A stretch of 64,000 nt of DNA from Annona cherimola (lineage: Eukaryota > Streptophyta > Magnoliopsida > Magnoliales > Annonaceae): NCBI GenBank assembly GCA_030490835.1, contig CM059971.1, positions 43,200,012 through 43,264,011 of the forward strand, written 5' to 3'. Shown in pieces: positions 44,923 through 56,907 of this stretch (the first letter of the stretch is position 1; every line of letters starts with the position of its first letter). A program made the position numbers and the translations under genes. A model generated the notes under the pieces. The model worked only from the letters and a program-made list of their open reading frames with translations, had not been told where the DNA came from and made no database searches.

Positions 44923-45909
44923 TCAGATTTCAAGGTCAAATTCTTGTAATAGCAAAATCCAGCGAATTAACCTTGGTTTAGCATCTTTCTTGGAAATTAG
45001 ATAGTGAATGGCTGCATGGTCCGTGTAGACAATCACCTTTGACCCTACAAGATAAGAACGAAATTTATCAATAGTGAATACAACAGCTAATAATTCTTTT
45101 TCAGTGGTAGCATAGTTGACTTGAGCGTTATCTAGGGTTTTGCTTGCATAATAAATCACCACTGGCTTGTTCTCCTTCCGTTGACCCAAAACTGCCCCAA
45201 CCGCATGGTCACTTGCATCGCACATGATTTCAAATGGTAGGCTCCAGTCGGGCGGTTGTATAATTGGGGCAGTGGTCAAAGCTTCTTTTAACCTCCAAAA
45301 TGAATTTAGACAGTCATCAAAAAAATTAAATTTTACATCTTGATTTAGTAGGTTAGTAAGTGGCTTAGCAATTTTAGAAAAATCTTTAATAAAACGTCGA
45401 TAGAAACTGGCATGTTCTAGGAAACTCTGAATTCCTTTGACCAAATTGGGTGGTGGTAGTTTTTCAATGACTTCTATTTTTTCCCGGTCAACCTCAATAC
45501 CTCTGCTTGAGACTAAATGCCCTAATATAATTCCTTCCTGTAGCATGAAATGACATTTTTCCCAATTCAAAACCAGGTTGGTTTCTTCGCATCTATGTAA
45601 AACCTTAGATAGGTTAGATAAGCATGATTCAAATGTAGTGCCATAAATAGAAAAATCATCCATAAATACCTCCATTATGTGTTCAATGTAATCAGAAAAT
45701 ATGGCCATCATGCATTGTTGAAAAGTGGCAGGTGCATTACAAAGACCGAAAGGCATGCGTCTGTATGCAAAAGTGCCGTATGGACAGGTGAAAGTGGTTT
45801 TTCTCTTGATCCTGTGAGTGAATAGAAATCTAAAAGTAGCCAGAGTAACCATCCAAATAACAGAAGTAAGAGTGATTGACAAGTCTTTCAAGCATTTGAT
45901 GAATGAAAG
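44923..45909 (-). pseudogene. Athila copy C RT palm and RNase H
   Basis: RT palm and thumb with [18 protein letters not shown], the catalytic [34 protein letters not shown] and [22 protein letters not shown]. The Ty3-type RNaseH follows ([46 protein letters not shown]). It stops at TGA 44923-44925 after FDLEI, where a CGA-to-TGA change is likely. The first codons, to 45909, are cut off from the RT N-terminus at 55401 by the Tekay-type insertion. The catalytic Asp pair is intact. Confidence 0.88.
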
Positions 45910-48470
45910 TGTGCAACCCTGACCGTATACACGTCATTTCGACCATATACGCGTCATTTCGATATTTGTAATTTTGTAATTATTTTATGAATAAATGAAA
46001 ATTCATGAATTATATTGATGGATATGTGTATTAGAGATTGAAATAATGCAATTAGGAATTTAACTCCGTGAATAGTGCATGTGAATAGTAAACGTGAATA
46101 ATAAATGGGGATTAACACACATGATTAAGAGTTAATCACTTGGATTAACTTAATCACAAAAAGACAAAATAGAGATTTAATCACTACAAGATGAAATAGC
46201 AATTCTTTTGAATATTTTAATCCAAATTTGGATTTTTGTGGAAAAATAGAAAAAAATTCATAAATTGCAATCCGGGAGTCGGAATTCCATGAATTTTTTT
46301 ATGGATGGTTAAAAATTCATGATGGACATGATGAAAGGATTAAGATGTGATGAAAATCACAAATCAAAGGTCAAGATGAAGCATCAAATACAAAGTGAAA
46401 AAGTGAATCAACTTTACATTAATTAAGCATTTGACTTTTAATTAAAATAAATAAATAAAAAATAAAAAAATTAAGATCAAAGCAGCTACATGTCAGGTAG
46501 TGCAGGGGGGCATCTTGACCAAAATCAATGGTCAAAATTCATCCTAATCAAAGATCAATGGCTAGGATTAATTTAGCTTAATTTAATTAATTTTAAAAAT
46601 AAAAAATAGGTAGAAAATAAGGGCTGCTATAGCAAGGCCGGAGCAGGCCTAGGGTCGCTGCTCTTGGCTCAAGGCATTTTGGAAATTAGAAAAAAACACA
46701 TTTGCAATTTTCCACCTTGAGCTAGAGGTGGTAAAATGCAAATTCATGAAATTTGAAGCATTATAAATATGGGAGCTTGCCATGGACGAATTCACAGCCA
46801 TCCCAAGCTTAAGAATCACTTGAGCAACTTCATTTCCCATCCCCACACGTTTTAGCCTTGAGTAGAAAGAAGAATAGAAGGTTGGAGGGAGAAAGTGTGA
46901 GAAAAAGAGGAGTATCTCCACTTCGGGTAAGTAATTTCTACCCAAATTTCTTTTGAATGTTAAGTAGGGTAAATTCATGCTTAAATAATTGCTAAGCATG
47001 GGAAAATAAGTATAGATATAATGCTGAATTGAAATTATGCCAAAACATCAAAAATTTGGAGCGAAGATAGGGTATTCGGAAAGATAGCATATGATATGTG
47101 AAAATAATGATCCAAAATTGAGAAATGATGATTTGGGATGTATGATTATGATAAATATGATGTTGGAATGAAGATGTATTAATTTCATGATTTTTGGAAT
47201 TAAGGATTACGCTTAAGTGAATTTATATTGATTTTTAGTATACGGAGAAAATAATTTTTTTCGCCAAGCAAATGATGATAAATTCAAAATGTATGAAATG
47301 TCCTATGATATACTAGGAATAAGGTATGTCATGGTATTTTTTATTTTTGGAAAAAATTATCAATTTTTGGAACTCATGAACAGTAACCACGTCTCTGTGA
47401 ACAGTAACATCGGATGAACAGTGCTGCTACAGTAATATGCTACAGTAAATAGCGTGATTTTGGAGAAAATTTGTGATTAATATTTAAATATAAGGATGAA
47501 TTTTTGAGGAACCTATGGATAAAAATATCCATATGAAGAAATAATGCCCAAATATTATAGAGCATGCATGGGAAGCAACTTGAATAGAAGAAATGACAAT
47601 ATCCTTTCTCCTTGAATAGGAAAAGGAGAAAAGAAGGTCGAAGACACCTACTAAGAAGGTAAGCAAGTTATATATTTTGCAAATTATTTCAAAAATGCTT
47701 AAAATTGTTTGTGGATTGTTTTATGAAATTTATTTAAGGTTGGCCATACCTATAACTGCTTTACATGAACTGAATTTCATTTTGTGAAATTGTTTATTAA
47801 ATGATTTTTATGAAATTGTTTATGATTTGCAAATATCATGCTGACATGTGTATGAAAATGAGCATGTGCACTAGGAATAGGCCTTAGTCGAGGTAGTAAG
47901 CGGACCGGATGTCCCCCTCACTATTGCCAAGTCGCTTAATAGGCCCAGGCCGGCAGCAACCTCCCTGAAATGGGAGCATGTATGACATGGGTGCCTAGCT
48001 ACCATCGCATCCAAAGGAATGTCATGAATGCTATGTATGCATTGCATTTGCATTTTATGAATTGCATAAAATGATTAAAAAAAATTATGTATGGCTTGCT
48101 TACTGAGTATTTTTACTCACCCAAGCTTTTTCAACAACAGACAAGAAATGATGATTAAAGCAGCATGCCAAGTGTTATGTAGTTTTTGATATAAATGATG
48201 TATATGTAAATTTGATGTAAAGAGAGTGATGACAATTATGAGATGGAAAGGAATATTTTTATTTCAATGAAAATGTTTATGGAAAAGTTTTTGAATATAT
48301 CTGTGATACGTGAAATATATTGCATGTTGGATGAACGAGGAAAATTTTCCATGTATTAATGAAAAAAAAAAATTTCTGCCGTGTGATCAGGGCAACAATC
48401 CTGAGTCACGTTTACCAATCAAAACGATCCCGGAGTAAGGCTTCTAGGAACCTCGGTTCGGGGCGCTACA
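45910..48470 (+). repeat. 5' LTR of Tekay-type element
   Basis: A 2561-bp LTR, TGTGCAACCCT to GGGCGCTACA. A ~21-bp tandem duplication of the GACC-TATAC-CGTCATTTC segment lies at the start (45920-45960). The TATA-like motif ATTATAAATATG is near 46763. Around 47380-47450 is a cluster of ACAGTAA motifs, missing from the 3' LTR. Short open frames are shared with the 3' LTR and are not genes. Confidence 0.92.
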
Positions 48471-48475
48471 GAAGT

Positions 48476-48487
48476 TGGTATCAGAGC
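48476..48487 (+). other. Primer binding site, initiator tRNA-Met
   Basis: TGGTATCAGAGC, five bases after the 5' LTR, complementary to the 3' end of plant initiator tRNA-Met and typical of chromoviruses. Confidence 0.88.
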
Positions 48488-48667
48488 ATGGATTGGTAAA
48501 TAGGCAGAAAAGGAAAGAAATGATCAAGTTAGGATACATGAAATTATGATTATGATCCATTGATTTATTATTGATGACAATGTATAATATATGTGAATTA
48601 TATGAACATGTGACTATGATATGATAAATATTGATGTTATACTAATGAATGTTTTGTGAAGTTAAAA

Positions 48668-49590
48668 ATGCCGCTCACCAGAGCTAGAGCAAGAGCCAAC
48701 AAAGGAAAGGCCCCAATGGAAGAATCGGTAGATCAAGCAAGGGGCGAAGCCAGTAAAAGAACGTCTAGGGCAGAATCTGAAGAACAAACCTCTAGGACCC
48801 GCCCACGGCCAGAGGAAAGCCCTAGACCTCAAGTCGAGGTCAACATAGAAGAAAGAATTGCTGCGGCCATCGAGAAAGCTATGCAGCAATGGACAACCCA
48901 GACTGCTGGATTATTACAAGAGATGCGGAGCCAGCAGGCCCCGCCAGCAAGAGGAGACGGGGAAAGACCAGGGCCCTCGGCCAATCCCGGCACATCAAGG
49001 GGAGTGGAGGATAGTCTCCTTGGGGCCGACAGAAAGGCTATCAATGCCTTTCTTGCCCAGCGCCCGCCTAAGTTTGCAGGGGAACCGGACTCCCTTATTG
49101 CAGAGCAGTGGATCACGAAAATTAAGAAATTATTTAGAAAATCACCCTGCAATGATCAGCAGAAAGTGTTGTGCGCTACCATCCTGCTGATAAAGGACGC
49201 CTATGAATGGTGGGAAACGCTAATGGTCACTATGCCACATCCGGAGCAAGTTACGTGGCATGAGTTTTTCAAAGAATTCAATAAAGAATATCTCCCTGTA
49301 GGGCTACAAAGCCAAAGGGTGATAGAATTTGAAAAACTCTACCAAGGCAAGATGACGGTTATGGAATACGCTACAAAGTTCAATGCCTTGGTAAGACATG
49401 TTCCATGGATCGCCAATGTGCTGGAAAATAAGGCACAAAGGTTTCAGAGGGGATTAACGCCCCAACTATGAGAGGGGTTAGCCCCATTATTAATAAAAGA
49501 TTATGCCTCTAGCATTGAGAAGGCTAGGGCATTGGAGATGGAGTCTATGAGGACTCAGGAGCTTAGGCAAGCTCAAAAACAATTCTTTTA
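48668..49590 (+). pseudogene. Tekay-type Gag
   Basis: The start is taken as ATG 48668 (MPLTRARARAN). The open frame extends to 48656 only by a non-ATG codon. A charged N-terminus is followed by the Retrotrans_gag domain: FLAQRPPKFAGEPDSLIAEQW, EWWETLMVTMPHPEQVTWHEF, FNKEYLPVGLQSQRV, GKMTVMEYATKFNALVRHVP. TGA at 49469-49471 interrupts it. The same frame goes on with ALEMESMRTQELRQAQKQ to a second stop near 49590. Gag forms the virus-like particle. The protein would be truncated before the zinc knuckles. Confidence 0.87.
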
Positions 49591-49677
49591 AGCCTCCAAG
49601 GAAGGTGAGGCTAATAAAGGAAAAAGGGGAATAGCCGAGAGAAAGAAAATCGGCGACAAGAAACAGAGCACCCCGAT

Positions 49678-50384
49678 TTGCAGAACTTGCCACAAACGCC
49701 ATTCAAGCGATGTTTACAAGGAATGGGAAAATGCTACAAATGTGGCCAAGCGGGGCATGTGGCTCGGGACTGCGGGACCGACGAAGCCAAAATAATAAAG
49801 TGCTTCAATTGTGGTCAAGTCGGACACATTTCTCCCAACTGTCCGAATAAGCCACAAGGAGCACCAGCTCGAGGGAGGCCGGCCCAGCAAAAGGTTCCCG
49901 CCATCGCCAATCGAACTGGTACTGCTACCAACCCAGTGCGTGTCCAAGCCCTCACTCGAACGGAGTCACAAGAGATGGAGGAAAAAGTGATTACAGGTAT
50001 GATTTACATTTTAGGAAATTCTGCAGTAGCTTTATTTGATTCTGGAGCTATGCATTTATTTAGATCATACCATTTGTAATCACACACGCACTTTGGGTAG
50101 AAGAAACCAGTAGTAATATACAAGTAGAATCCCCAGTATATAGATTGACAAGTATAAATCAAATCTGCAAGGCATGTCCTATCAGAATAGGAACAAATAT
50201 ATTAGAAGCTGATCACATCCTATTACCAATGACAGAATTTGATGTCATACTAGGGATGGATTGGCTAAGTCAATGGGGTGCGACAATTGATTGTAGAAAT
50301 AAAAAGGTGCAATTTGAAACACCAAAAGATGAAATAGAGATCAGTAAAATAAGACAACCAGAAAATATAATAAGGATGGTATAA
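49678..50384 (+). pseudogene. Tekay-type nucleocapsid knuckles and protease
   Basis: Two CCHC knuckles (CYKCGQAGHVARDC and CFNCGQVGHISPNC) bind RNA. A proline-rich linker leads to the protease active site ALFDSGAMHLF, which ends at a stop at 50079. After a frameshift the protease C-terminus continues at 50145-50384 (ILEADHILLPMTEFDVILGMDWLSQWGATIDCRNKKVQF). It is in a different frame from the Gag to its left. It is non-functional as one polyprotein. Confidence 0.86.
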
Positions 50385-50387
50385 GCT

Positions 50388-51280
50388 ATGAAAGCAGTTA
50401 AGCTGATACGCCAACAATGTACTGCCTATCTGATCTCTATAAACACAATAAAAGGAGATGGGGTACCTATGGATCAAATTGCAGTGGTAAATGAATTTTC
50501 AGATATTTTTCCAAAGGAGCTATGTAATTTACCACCGGAAAGGGAGATGGATATGGAAATAGAAATTATTCCAGGGACAACCCCAATATCCAAGGCCCTA
50601 TATAGGATGGCACCAGCCGAATTGACTGAGTTGAAAGTACAGATTCAAGATTTATTGAATAAAGGGTTTAGACCCAGTGCATCACCTTGGGGAGCTCCAG
50701 TGCTATTTGTAAAAAAAAAGGATGAGAGTTTGAGACTCTGTATTGATTACAGAGAATTGAATAAAGTAACGGTTAAGAATAAATACCCACTCCCAAGAAT
50801 ATATGATCTTTTTAATCAGTTAAAAGGAGCTTCTACATTTTCAAAAATTGATTTACAGTCAGGTTACCACCAGTTGAGGACATGTCCAACGGACATCCAT
50901 AAAACAACATTCAGAGCACGATATGGGCATTATGAATTCTTAGTCATGCCATTTGGACTAATAAATGCCCTAGCTGCATTTATGGACATGATGAACAGGA
51001 TTTTTCGAGAATTTTTGGATCAATTTGTGGTGGTATTCATTGATGATATATTGATTTATTCAAAGACAGAAGAAGAGCATGAGAAACATTTGAGGATAGT
51101 ATTGAAATTTCTCCGAAGGGAGAAATTATATGCTAAATTCAAGAAATGTAAGTTTTGGTTGAAACAGGTAGCCTTTCTTGGCCACATTATATTCGAGAAG
51201 GGAGTATAGGTAGATCCTCAAAAGATTGAGGCAATAACAAAGTAGCCACAACCAACAAATATCACAGAAATAAGAAGTTT
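50388..51280 (+). pseudogene. Tekay-type reverse transcriptase
   Basis: RT fingers and palm: [60 protein letters not shown] and the catalytic [21 protein letters not shown], then the thumb ([18 protein letters not shown]). TAG at 51207-51209 and another near 51244 end it, with decay continuing towards the RNaseH. The catalytic Asp pair is retained. The frame is that of the protease C-terminus. Confidence 0.9.
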
Positions 51281-51862
51281 TCTAGGGTTAGCTGCTACTA
51301 TAGGAGATTTGTGGAAAGATTCTCACAATTGTCAGCTCTACTCACAAAGCTGACAAGGAAAGGAGTTAGGTATGAATGGACACAGGAATGTGAGAATAGC
51401 TTCTAGGAATTAAAGAAAAGACTTGTAAAAGCGCCAATTCTAACACTACCTATAGAGAAGGAAGGATTTGTAATCTATAGTGATGCCTCAAAGAAAGGAT
51501 TTTGATGTGTATTGATGCAAAATGGAAAAGTTATATCATACGCATCCAGACAACTCAAGCCAAATGAGGTAAACTATCCAACCCATGACTTAGAATTGAC
51601 AGCAGTAGTCTTTGCCTTGAAAATTTGGAGATATTATTTATATGGAGTTAAATGTGAGGTCTATACTGATCATAAAAGCCTCAAGTACATTTTTACTCAA
51701 AAGGAGTTAAATATGTGGCAAAGAAGATGACTCGAGTTACTCAAGGATTCTGACCTCGACATTTTATATCATCCAGGCAAAGCTAATATAGTAGCCGATG
51801 CACTAAGTAGAAATGTTAGCTTAGAACATCTCATCACAAAGGAAGAAGGGCTACTACAAGAA
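51281..51862 (+). pseudogene. Tekay-type RNase H
   Basis: RNaseH in a different frame from RT after a frameshift near 51283. Blocks are [36 protein letters not shown] and [12 protein letters not shown], ending in a TGA at 51728-51730 after MWQRR. Remnants of the tether to integrase follow (ADALSRN-like near 51800). Additional stops occur upstream, for instance near 51405 and 51504. Confidence 0.86.
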
Positions 51863-53366
51863 TTGAGACAATTAGAATTAATTGTAAACCCACCTGGGGT
51901 ACAAGTCAGATTGTCTCAATTACAAATCCAGTCGAATTTATTTGAGCAAATTAAAATGGCTCAACAAGAAAATGGGAATTTCAAGAATTATGTTGAAAAA
52001 ATGATCAAGAAAAACCCCACTGAATATATACAAGATGAACATGGGATGTACAGATATAGGGGTCGCCTATGTATACCCAATCAAGAAGAAATAAAGGAAG
52101 AGATATTGAAAGAAGCACATTTCTCTCCATTTTCGATGCATCCAGGTAGCACCAAGATATATCAAGATATTAAAGGAATGTATTGGTGGAATAATATGAA
52201 GAGAGAAATTGCTGAATATGTGGCTAAGTGCCTAACATGTCAAAGGATTAAGGCTGATCATCAAAGAACCCCTGGAAAATTACAGTCGCTCGAAGTCCCG
52301 AATGGAAATGGGATGATATTACTATGGATTTTATTGAAGGGTTACCAAGAACCCAAATGGAAATGATGCCATATGGGTAATAGTTGATAGATTATCAAAA
52401 GTAGATCATTTCCTAGCTATCAAGAAAAATTTTACTGCTGAGCGACTGACTAAGATCTATTATAAGGAGATAGTGAAACTATATGGAGTGCCTAAGTCAA
52501 TAGTTTCCGATCGAGATTTCAGTTTTACGTCTCGATTTTGGAAAAGTTTACATCAAACCTTAGGTACATAGCTGAAATTCAGCACAACATTTCATCCTCA
52601 AACTGATGGGCAGACAGAAAGGGTAAATCAAGTAGTTGAGGATATGCTGAGGATGTGCACAATAGAATTTGGAGGATCATGGGATGAATATTTAGCTATA
52701 GCAGAGTTTGCTTATAACAACAGTTATCAAGCGAGTATTCAAATGGCCCCATTTGAAGCTTTATATGGACGAAAATGCAAAACTCCTCTAAACTGGGATG
52801 AAGTAGGAGAAAGGAAGTTAGCTCCAGACCTCTCAAAAAGAATGACAGAAAAAGTACAAGTGATTCGCCAGTGTATACTCACAGCCCAGAGTAGGCAAAA
52901 GAGTTACACCGATTGCAAAAGAAGGGATTTAAATATCCAAGTTGGGGATCATATATTTGTCAAAGTAATGCCATCCAAAGGGGTCACCCGGTTTGGAAAA
53001 AGAGGGAAGCTAAACCCAAGATATGTCGGGCCCTTTGAAGTACTGGAAAAGATAGGCAACCTAGCCTACAGAATAGCCCTGCCACCAGCCCTAAGTGTCA
53101 TCCATAATGTGTTTCACATCTCCATGCTCCGAAAATATGTCTCCAATCCGACCCATGTGTTGATAGTAGAGAATTTTCCAATACAAGAACACTTGAACTA
53201 TGAGGAAAGGCCAATCAAAGCACTGGATTCCAAGATCAAGAAGCTTCGAAACAGGGAGATCGAGTATGTAAAGGTTCAATGGAATCGATATTCAGAATCC
53301 GAAGCCACTTGGGAGTTACGAGAGGAAGTTGAAAGAAAATATCCTCAATTATTCAAGGAAAGATAG
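51863..53366 (+). pseudogene. Tekay-type integrase with chromodomain
   Basis: The zinc-binding N-terminus (EAHFSPFSMHPGSTKIYQDIK ... CLTCQRIKADHQ) is open to 52366. A frameshift near 52310 moves the catalytic core to other frames ([11 protein letters not shown] and HPQTDGQTE are visible, with a stop near 52570). From 52644 the C-terminal part is open: FAYNNSYQASIQMAPFEALYGRKC, the GPFEVLEKIGNLAYRIALPP GPY/F-like module and VFHISMLRKY. Last is a chromodomain (about residues 185-240: YVKVQWNRYSESEATWELREE). A chromodomain is thought to direct insertion to histone-marked heterochromatin. The ORF stops at TAG 53364-53366, just before the PPT. Confidence 0.9.
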
Positions 53367-53388
53367 GTTTCGGGACGAAACCTATTGT

Positions 53389-53402
53389 AAGGGGGGGAGA
53401 AT
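53389..53402 (+). other. Polypurine tract of Tekay-type element
   Basis: AAGGGGGGGAGAAT directly before the 3' LTR start TGTGAAAC. Confidence 0.88.
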
Positions 53403-55395
53403 TGTGAAACCCCGACCGTATACGCGTCATTTCGATATTTGTAATTTTGTAATTATTTTATGAATAAATGAAAATTCATGAATTATATTGATGGATATGT
53501 GTATTAGAGATTGAAATAATGCAATTAGGAATTTAACCCCGTGAATTGTGCACGTGAATAGTAAACGGGGATTAAGACACATGATTAAGAGTTAATTAGT
53601 TGGATTAACTTAATCAAAAAAAGACAAAATAGAGATTTAATCACTACAAGATGAAATAGCAATTCTTTTGGATATTTTAATCCAAATTTGGATTTTTGTG
53701 GAAAAATAGAAAAAAATTAATAAATTGCAATCCGGGCGTCGGAATTCGATGAAATTTTTTATGGATGGTTAAAAATTCATGATGGACATGATGAATGGAT
53801 TAAGATGTGATGAAAATCACAAATCAAAGGTCACGATGAAGCATCAAATACAAAGTGAAAAAGTGAATCAACTTTACATTAATTAAGCATTTGATTTTTA
53901 ATTAAAATAAATAAATAAAAAATAAAAAAAATAAAAATCAAAGCAGCTACATGTCAGGTCGTGCAGGGGGGTATCTTGACAAAAATCAATGGTCAAAATG
54001 CATACTAATCAAAGATCAATGGCTAGGATTAATTCAGCTTAATTTAATTAATTTTAAAAATAAAAAAAATAGGTAGAAAATTAGGGCTGCTATAAGGGGG
54101 CCAGAGCATGCCTAGGGTCGCTGCTCTTGGCTCAAGGCATCTTTGGAAATTAGAAAAAATCACATTTGCAATTTTCCACCTTGAGCTAAAGGGGGTAAAA
54201 TGCAAATTCATGAAATTTGAAGCACTATAAATAGGGGAGCTTGCCTTGGACGAATTCACAGCCATCCCAAGCTTAAGAATCACTTGAGCAACTTCATTTC
54301 CCATCCCCACACGTTTTAGCCTTGAGTAGAAAGAAGAATAGAAGGTTGGAGGGAGAAAGTGTGAGAAAAAGAGGAGTATCTCCACTTCGGGTAAGTAATT
54401 TCTACCCAAATTTCTTTTGAATGTTAAGTAGGGTAAAGTCATGCTTAAATAATTGCTAAGCATGGGAAAATAAGTATAGATATAATGCTTAATTGAAATT
54501 ATGCCAAAACATCAAAAATTTGGAGCGAAGATAGGGTATTCGGAAAGATAGCATATGATATGTGAAAATAATGATCCAAAATTGAGAAATGATGATTTGG
54601 GATGTATGATTATGATAAATATGATGTTGTAATGAAGATATATTAATTTCATAATTTTTGAAATTAAAGATTACGCTTAAGTGAATTTATATTGATTTTT
54701 AGTATATGGAGAAAATGATTTTTTCGCCAAGGAAATGATGATAAATTCAAAATGTATGAAATTTCCTATGATATACTAGGCATAAGGTATGTCATGGTAT
54801 TTTTTATTTTTGGAAAAAATATCAATTTTTGGAACTCATGTACAGTAAATAGCGTGATTTTGGAGAAAATTTGTGATTAATATTTAAATATAATGATGAA
54901 ATTTTTGAGGAACCTATGGATAAAAATATCCATATAAAGAAATAATGCCCAAATATTATAGAGCATTGCATTTGCATTTTATGAATTGCATAAAATGATT
55001 TTAAAAAAAATTATGTATGACTTGCTTACTAAGTATTATTACTCACCCATGTTTTTTCAACAACAGACAGGAAATGATGATGAAGGCAGCATGACAAGTG
55101 TTATGTAGTTTTTGATATAAATGATGTATATGTAAATTTGATGTAAAGATAGTGATGACAATTATGAGATGGAAAGGAATATTTTTATTCCAATGAAAAT
55201 GTTTATGGAAAAGTTTTTGATTATATCTTTGATATGTGAAATATATTGCATGTTGGATGAACGAGGGAAATTTTTCATGTATTAATGATAAAAAAAAATC
55301 CTGCCGTGTGATCAAGGCAATAATCCTGAGTCACATTTACCAATCAAAATGATCTCGGAGTAAGGCTTCTAGGCACCTTGGTTCGGGGCGCCACA
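53403..55395 (+). repeat. 3' LTR of Tekay-type element
   Basis: A 1993-bp LTR matching 45910-48470 but lacking two segments present there, 47379-47440 (62 bp) and 47566-48042 (477 bp). The larger deletion lies between GCAT repeats. The TATA motif ACTATAAATAGG is near 54224. It ends GGGGCGCCACA, followed by the gaaag duplication. Confidence 0.92.
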
Positions 55396-55400
55396 GAAAG

Positions 55401-56907
55401 GCAAAGGAAAATGATCCTTTCAGGTGGCAATATTTAATTTGCGATAATCGATGCACATTCGCCAACCTGTGACTGTCCTCATGGGTATGAGTTCATTTTT
55501 ATCATTTTTCACGACAGTCATACCGCCTTTCTTTGATACAACATGTACTGGGCTTACCCAACTGTTATCAAAAATAGGGTAGATGATTCCGACATCAAGA
55601 AGTTTTAAAATTTCCTTTTTCACTTCTTCTTTCATGTCTGGATTCAGACGCCTTTGAGGTTCAATGCTTGTTTTACAATTCTCCTCCATTAGAATTCTAT
55701 GCATGCACAGAGAAGGACTGATACCAGGTAGGTCATTAATGCAATAGTCAATTGCCTTCCTATGTCTTCTTAGTACAGTTAATAGTTCATCAGATTGGGA
55801 TTCGGAAAGATTTGCATTGATTATGACTAGATAAGTATCGTTTGGGTCAAGAAATGCATACCTGAGATTTTTAGGAAGAGGTTTGAGTTCTACCTTTGGT
55901 GCTTCTTCCTTTATTTTTGTTGAGGGAAAGGAATTGAAGTCTACATCCAGCTTCCCAAGAGATGAGTTGCCAACAGGTGAGCTAAAAGGGCTTCCATCCA
56001 AGAGAACTGCATAAGCAGACAGTTTAGGGTTATCATTTTCGACAGTTGCACTCTGAATGATACATACCTCTATCGGGTCATCCTTTTCTTTGACCAGCAA
56101 AGGGTTGATGACGTCGACCCGCAGGCAAGAGTTATTGGTTGATAGATGCTTTGTTGCCTCAGAAAGATTAAATTCAACATTTTCATCTCCAACTGTCAAT
56201 GAGAGTCGACCATTCTTGACGTCTATGATGGCTTCAGCAGTGGCTAAGAAAGGTCGTCCGAGAATGATTGGGATTTGGCAATCTTCCTCCATGTTGAGGA
56301 CTATAAAGTCGACTGGGATGAACAATTTGCCGACTTTCAAGGGAACGTCTTCAAGGATGCCGATTGGAAATTTAATTGATCGGTCGGCCAATTGGAGAGA
56401 CATAGACGTTGGTTTTGGATCACCCATGTTTAACTTTTTACAGATGGAGAGTGGGATCAGACTTACACTGGCTCCGAGATCACATAGTGCTTTGTTGATT
56501 TGGACAATCCCAAGAGCACATGGAATGGAGAAGCTTCTAGGGTCCTTTAGCTTTTCAGGTAACTTGTTCTGCAAAATAGCACTGCACTCCTCAGTGAGTG
56601 AAATGGTTTTGTACTCCTCGAGTTTTCTTTTGTTGGATGGCATGTCCTTGAGAAATTTTGCATAAGCTGGCATTTGGGAAAGCATGTCAATGAAGGGCAC
56701 ATTGATTGACAGGTTCTTAAGAGTAGAAATAAACTTCTCGAACTGCTTTTGGAGCTTGAGAGGAGGCTGGTAAGGAGGTGGTGGTACATATGGCTTTTCT
56801 ACCACTAGTTCTGGTTGTGGCTCCTCTTCTTGCTTCTCTTTCTGCTCGGCATCCTTTTCTGTGACCATTTGAGGTGGGTCGAGCTGCTTTCCACTCCGCA
56901 AGGTAAC
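55401..56907 (-). pseudogene. Athila copy C protease and RT N-terminus
   Basis: A long open stretch of nearly 500 codons in Athila sense. The pre-protease block LRSGKQLDPPQM is followed by a proline-rich linker and PFIDMLSQMPAYAKFLKD. The protease follows (LCDLGASVSLIPLSI, MGDPKPTSMSLQLADRS, IILGRPFLATAEAIIDVKNG), then the linker with FPSTKIKEEAPKVELKPLP, and the RT N-terminus (KLLDVGIIYPIFDNSWVSP, CIDYRKLNIAT). A TGA near 55420 ends it, where copy A has CGA. RT resumes at 45909 beyond the Tekay-type insertion. The open frame extends a few codons into the solo LTR by chance. Confidence 0.9.

Larger units (their letters stand above)
45910..55395 (+). mobile_element. Tekay/Del-type chromodomain Ty3/gypsy element
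   Basis: A 9486-bp plus-strand element with LTRs at 45910-48470 and 53403-55395, a tRNA-Met PBS, a PPT and a perfect 5-bp duplication gaaag (45905-45909 and 55396-55400). The Athila RT frame is continuous across it. Coding order is Gag, CCHC knuckles, protease, RT, RNaseH, integrase and a C-terminal chromodomain, the hallmark of chromoviruses. It is broken by several stops and frameshifts. The LTRs differ in length because of deletions in the 3' copy and a short duplication in the 5' copy. Confidence 0.93.

Noticed and set aside
46649..46999. A 116-codon minus-strand frame with a similar copy at 54044-54463
   Set aside because: Both lie at matching places in the two Tekay-type LTRs, so the similarity is LTR identity rather than a gene pair.
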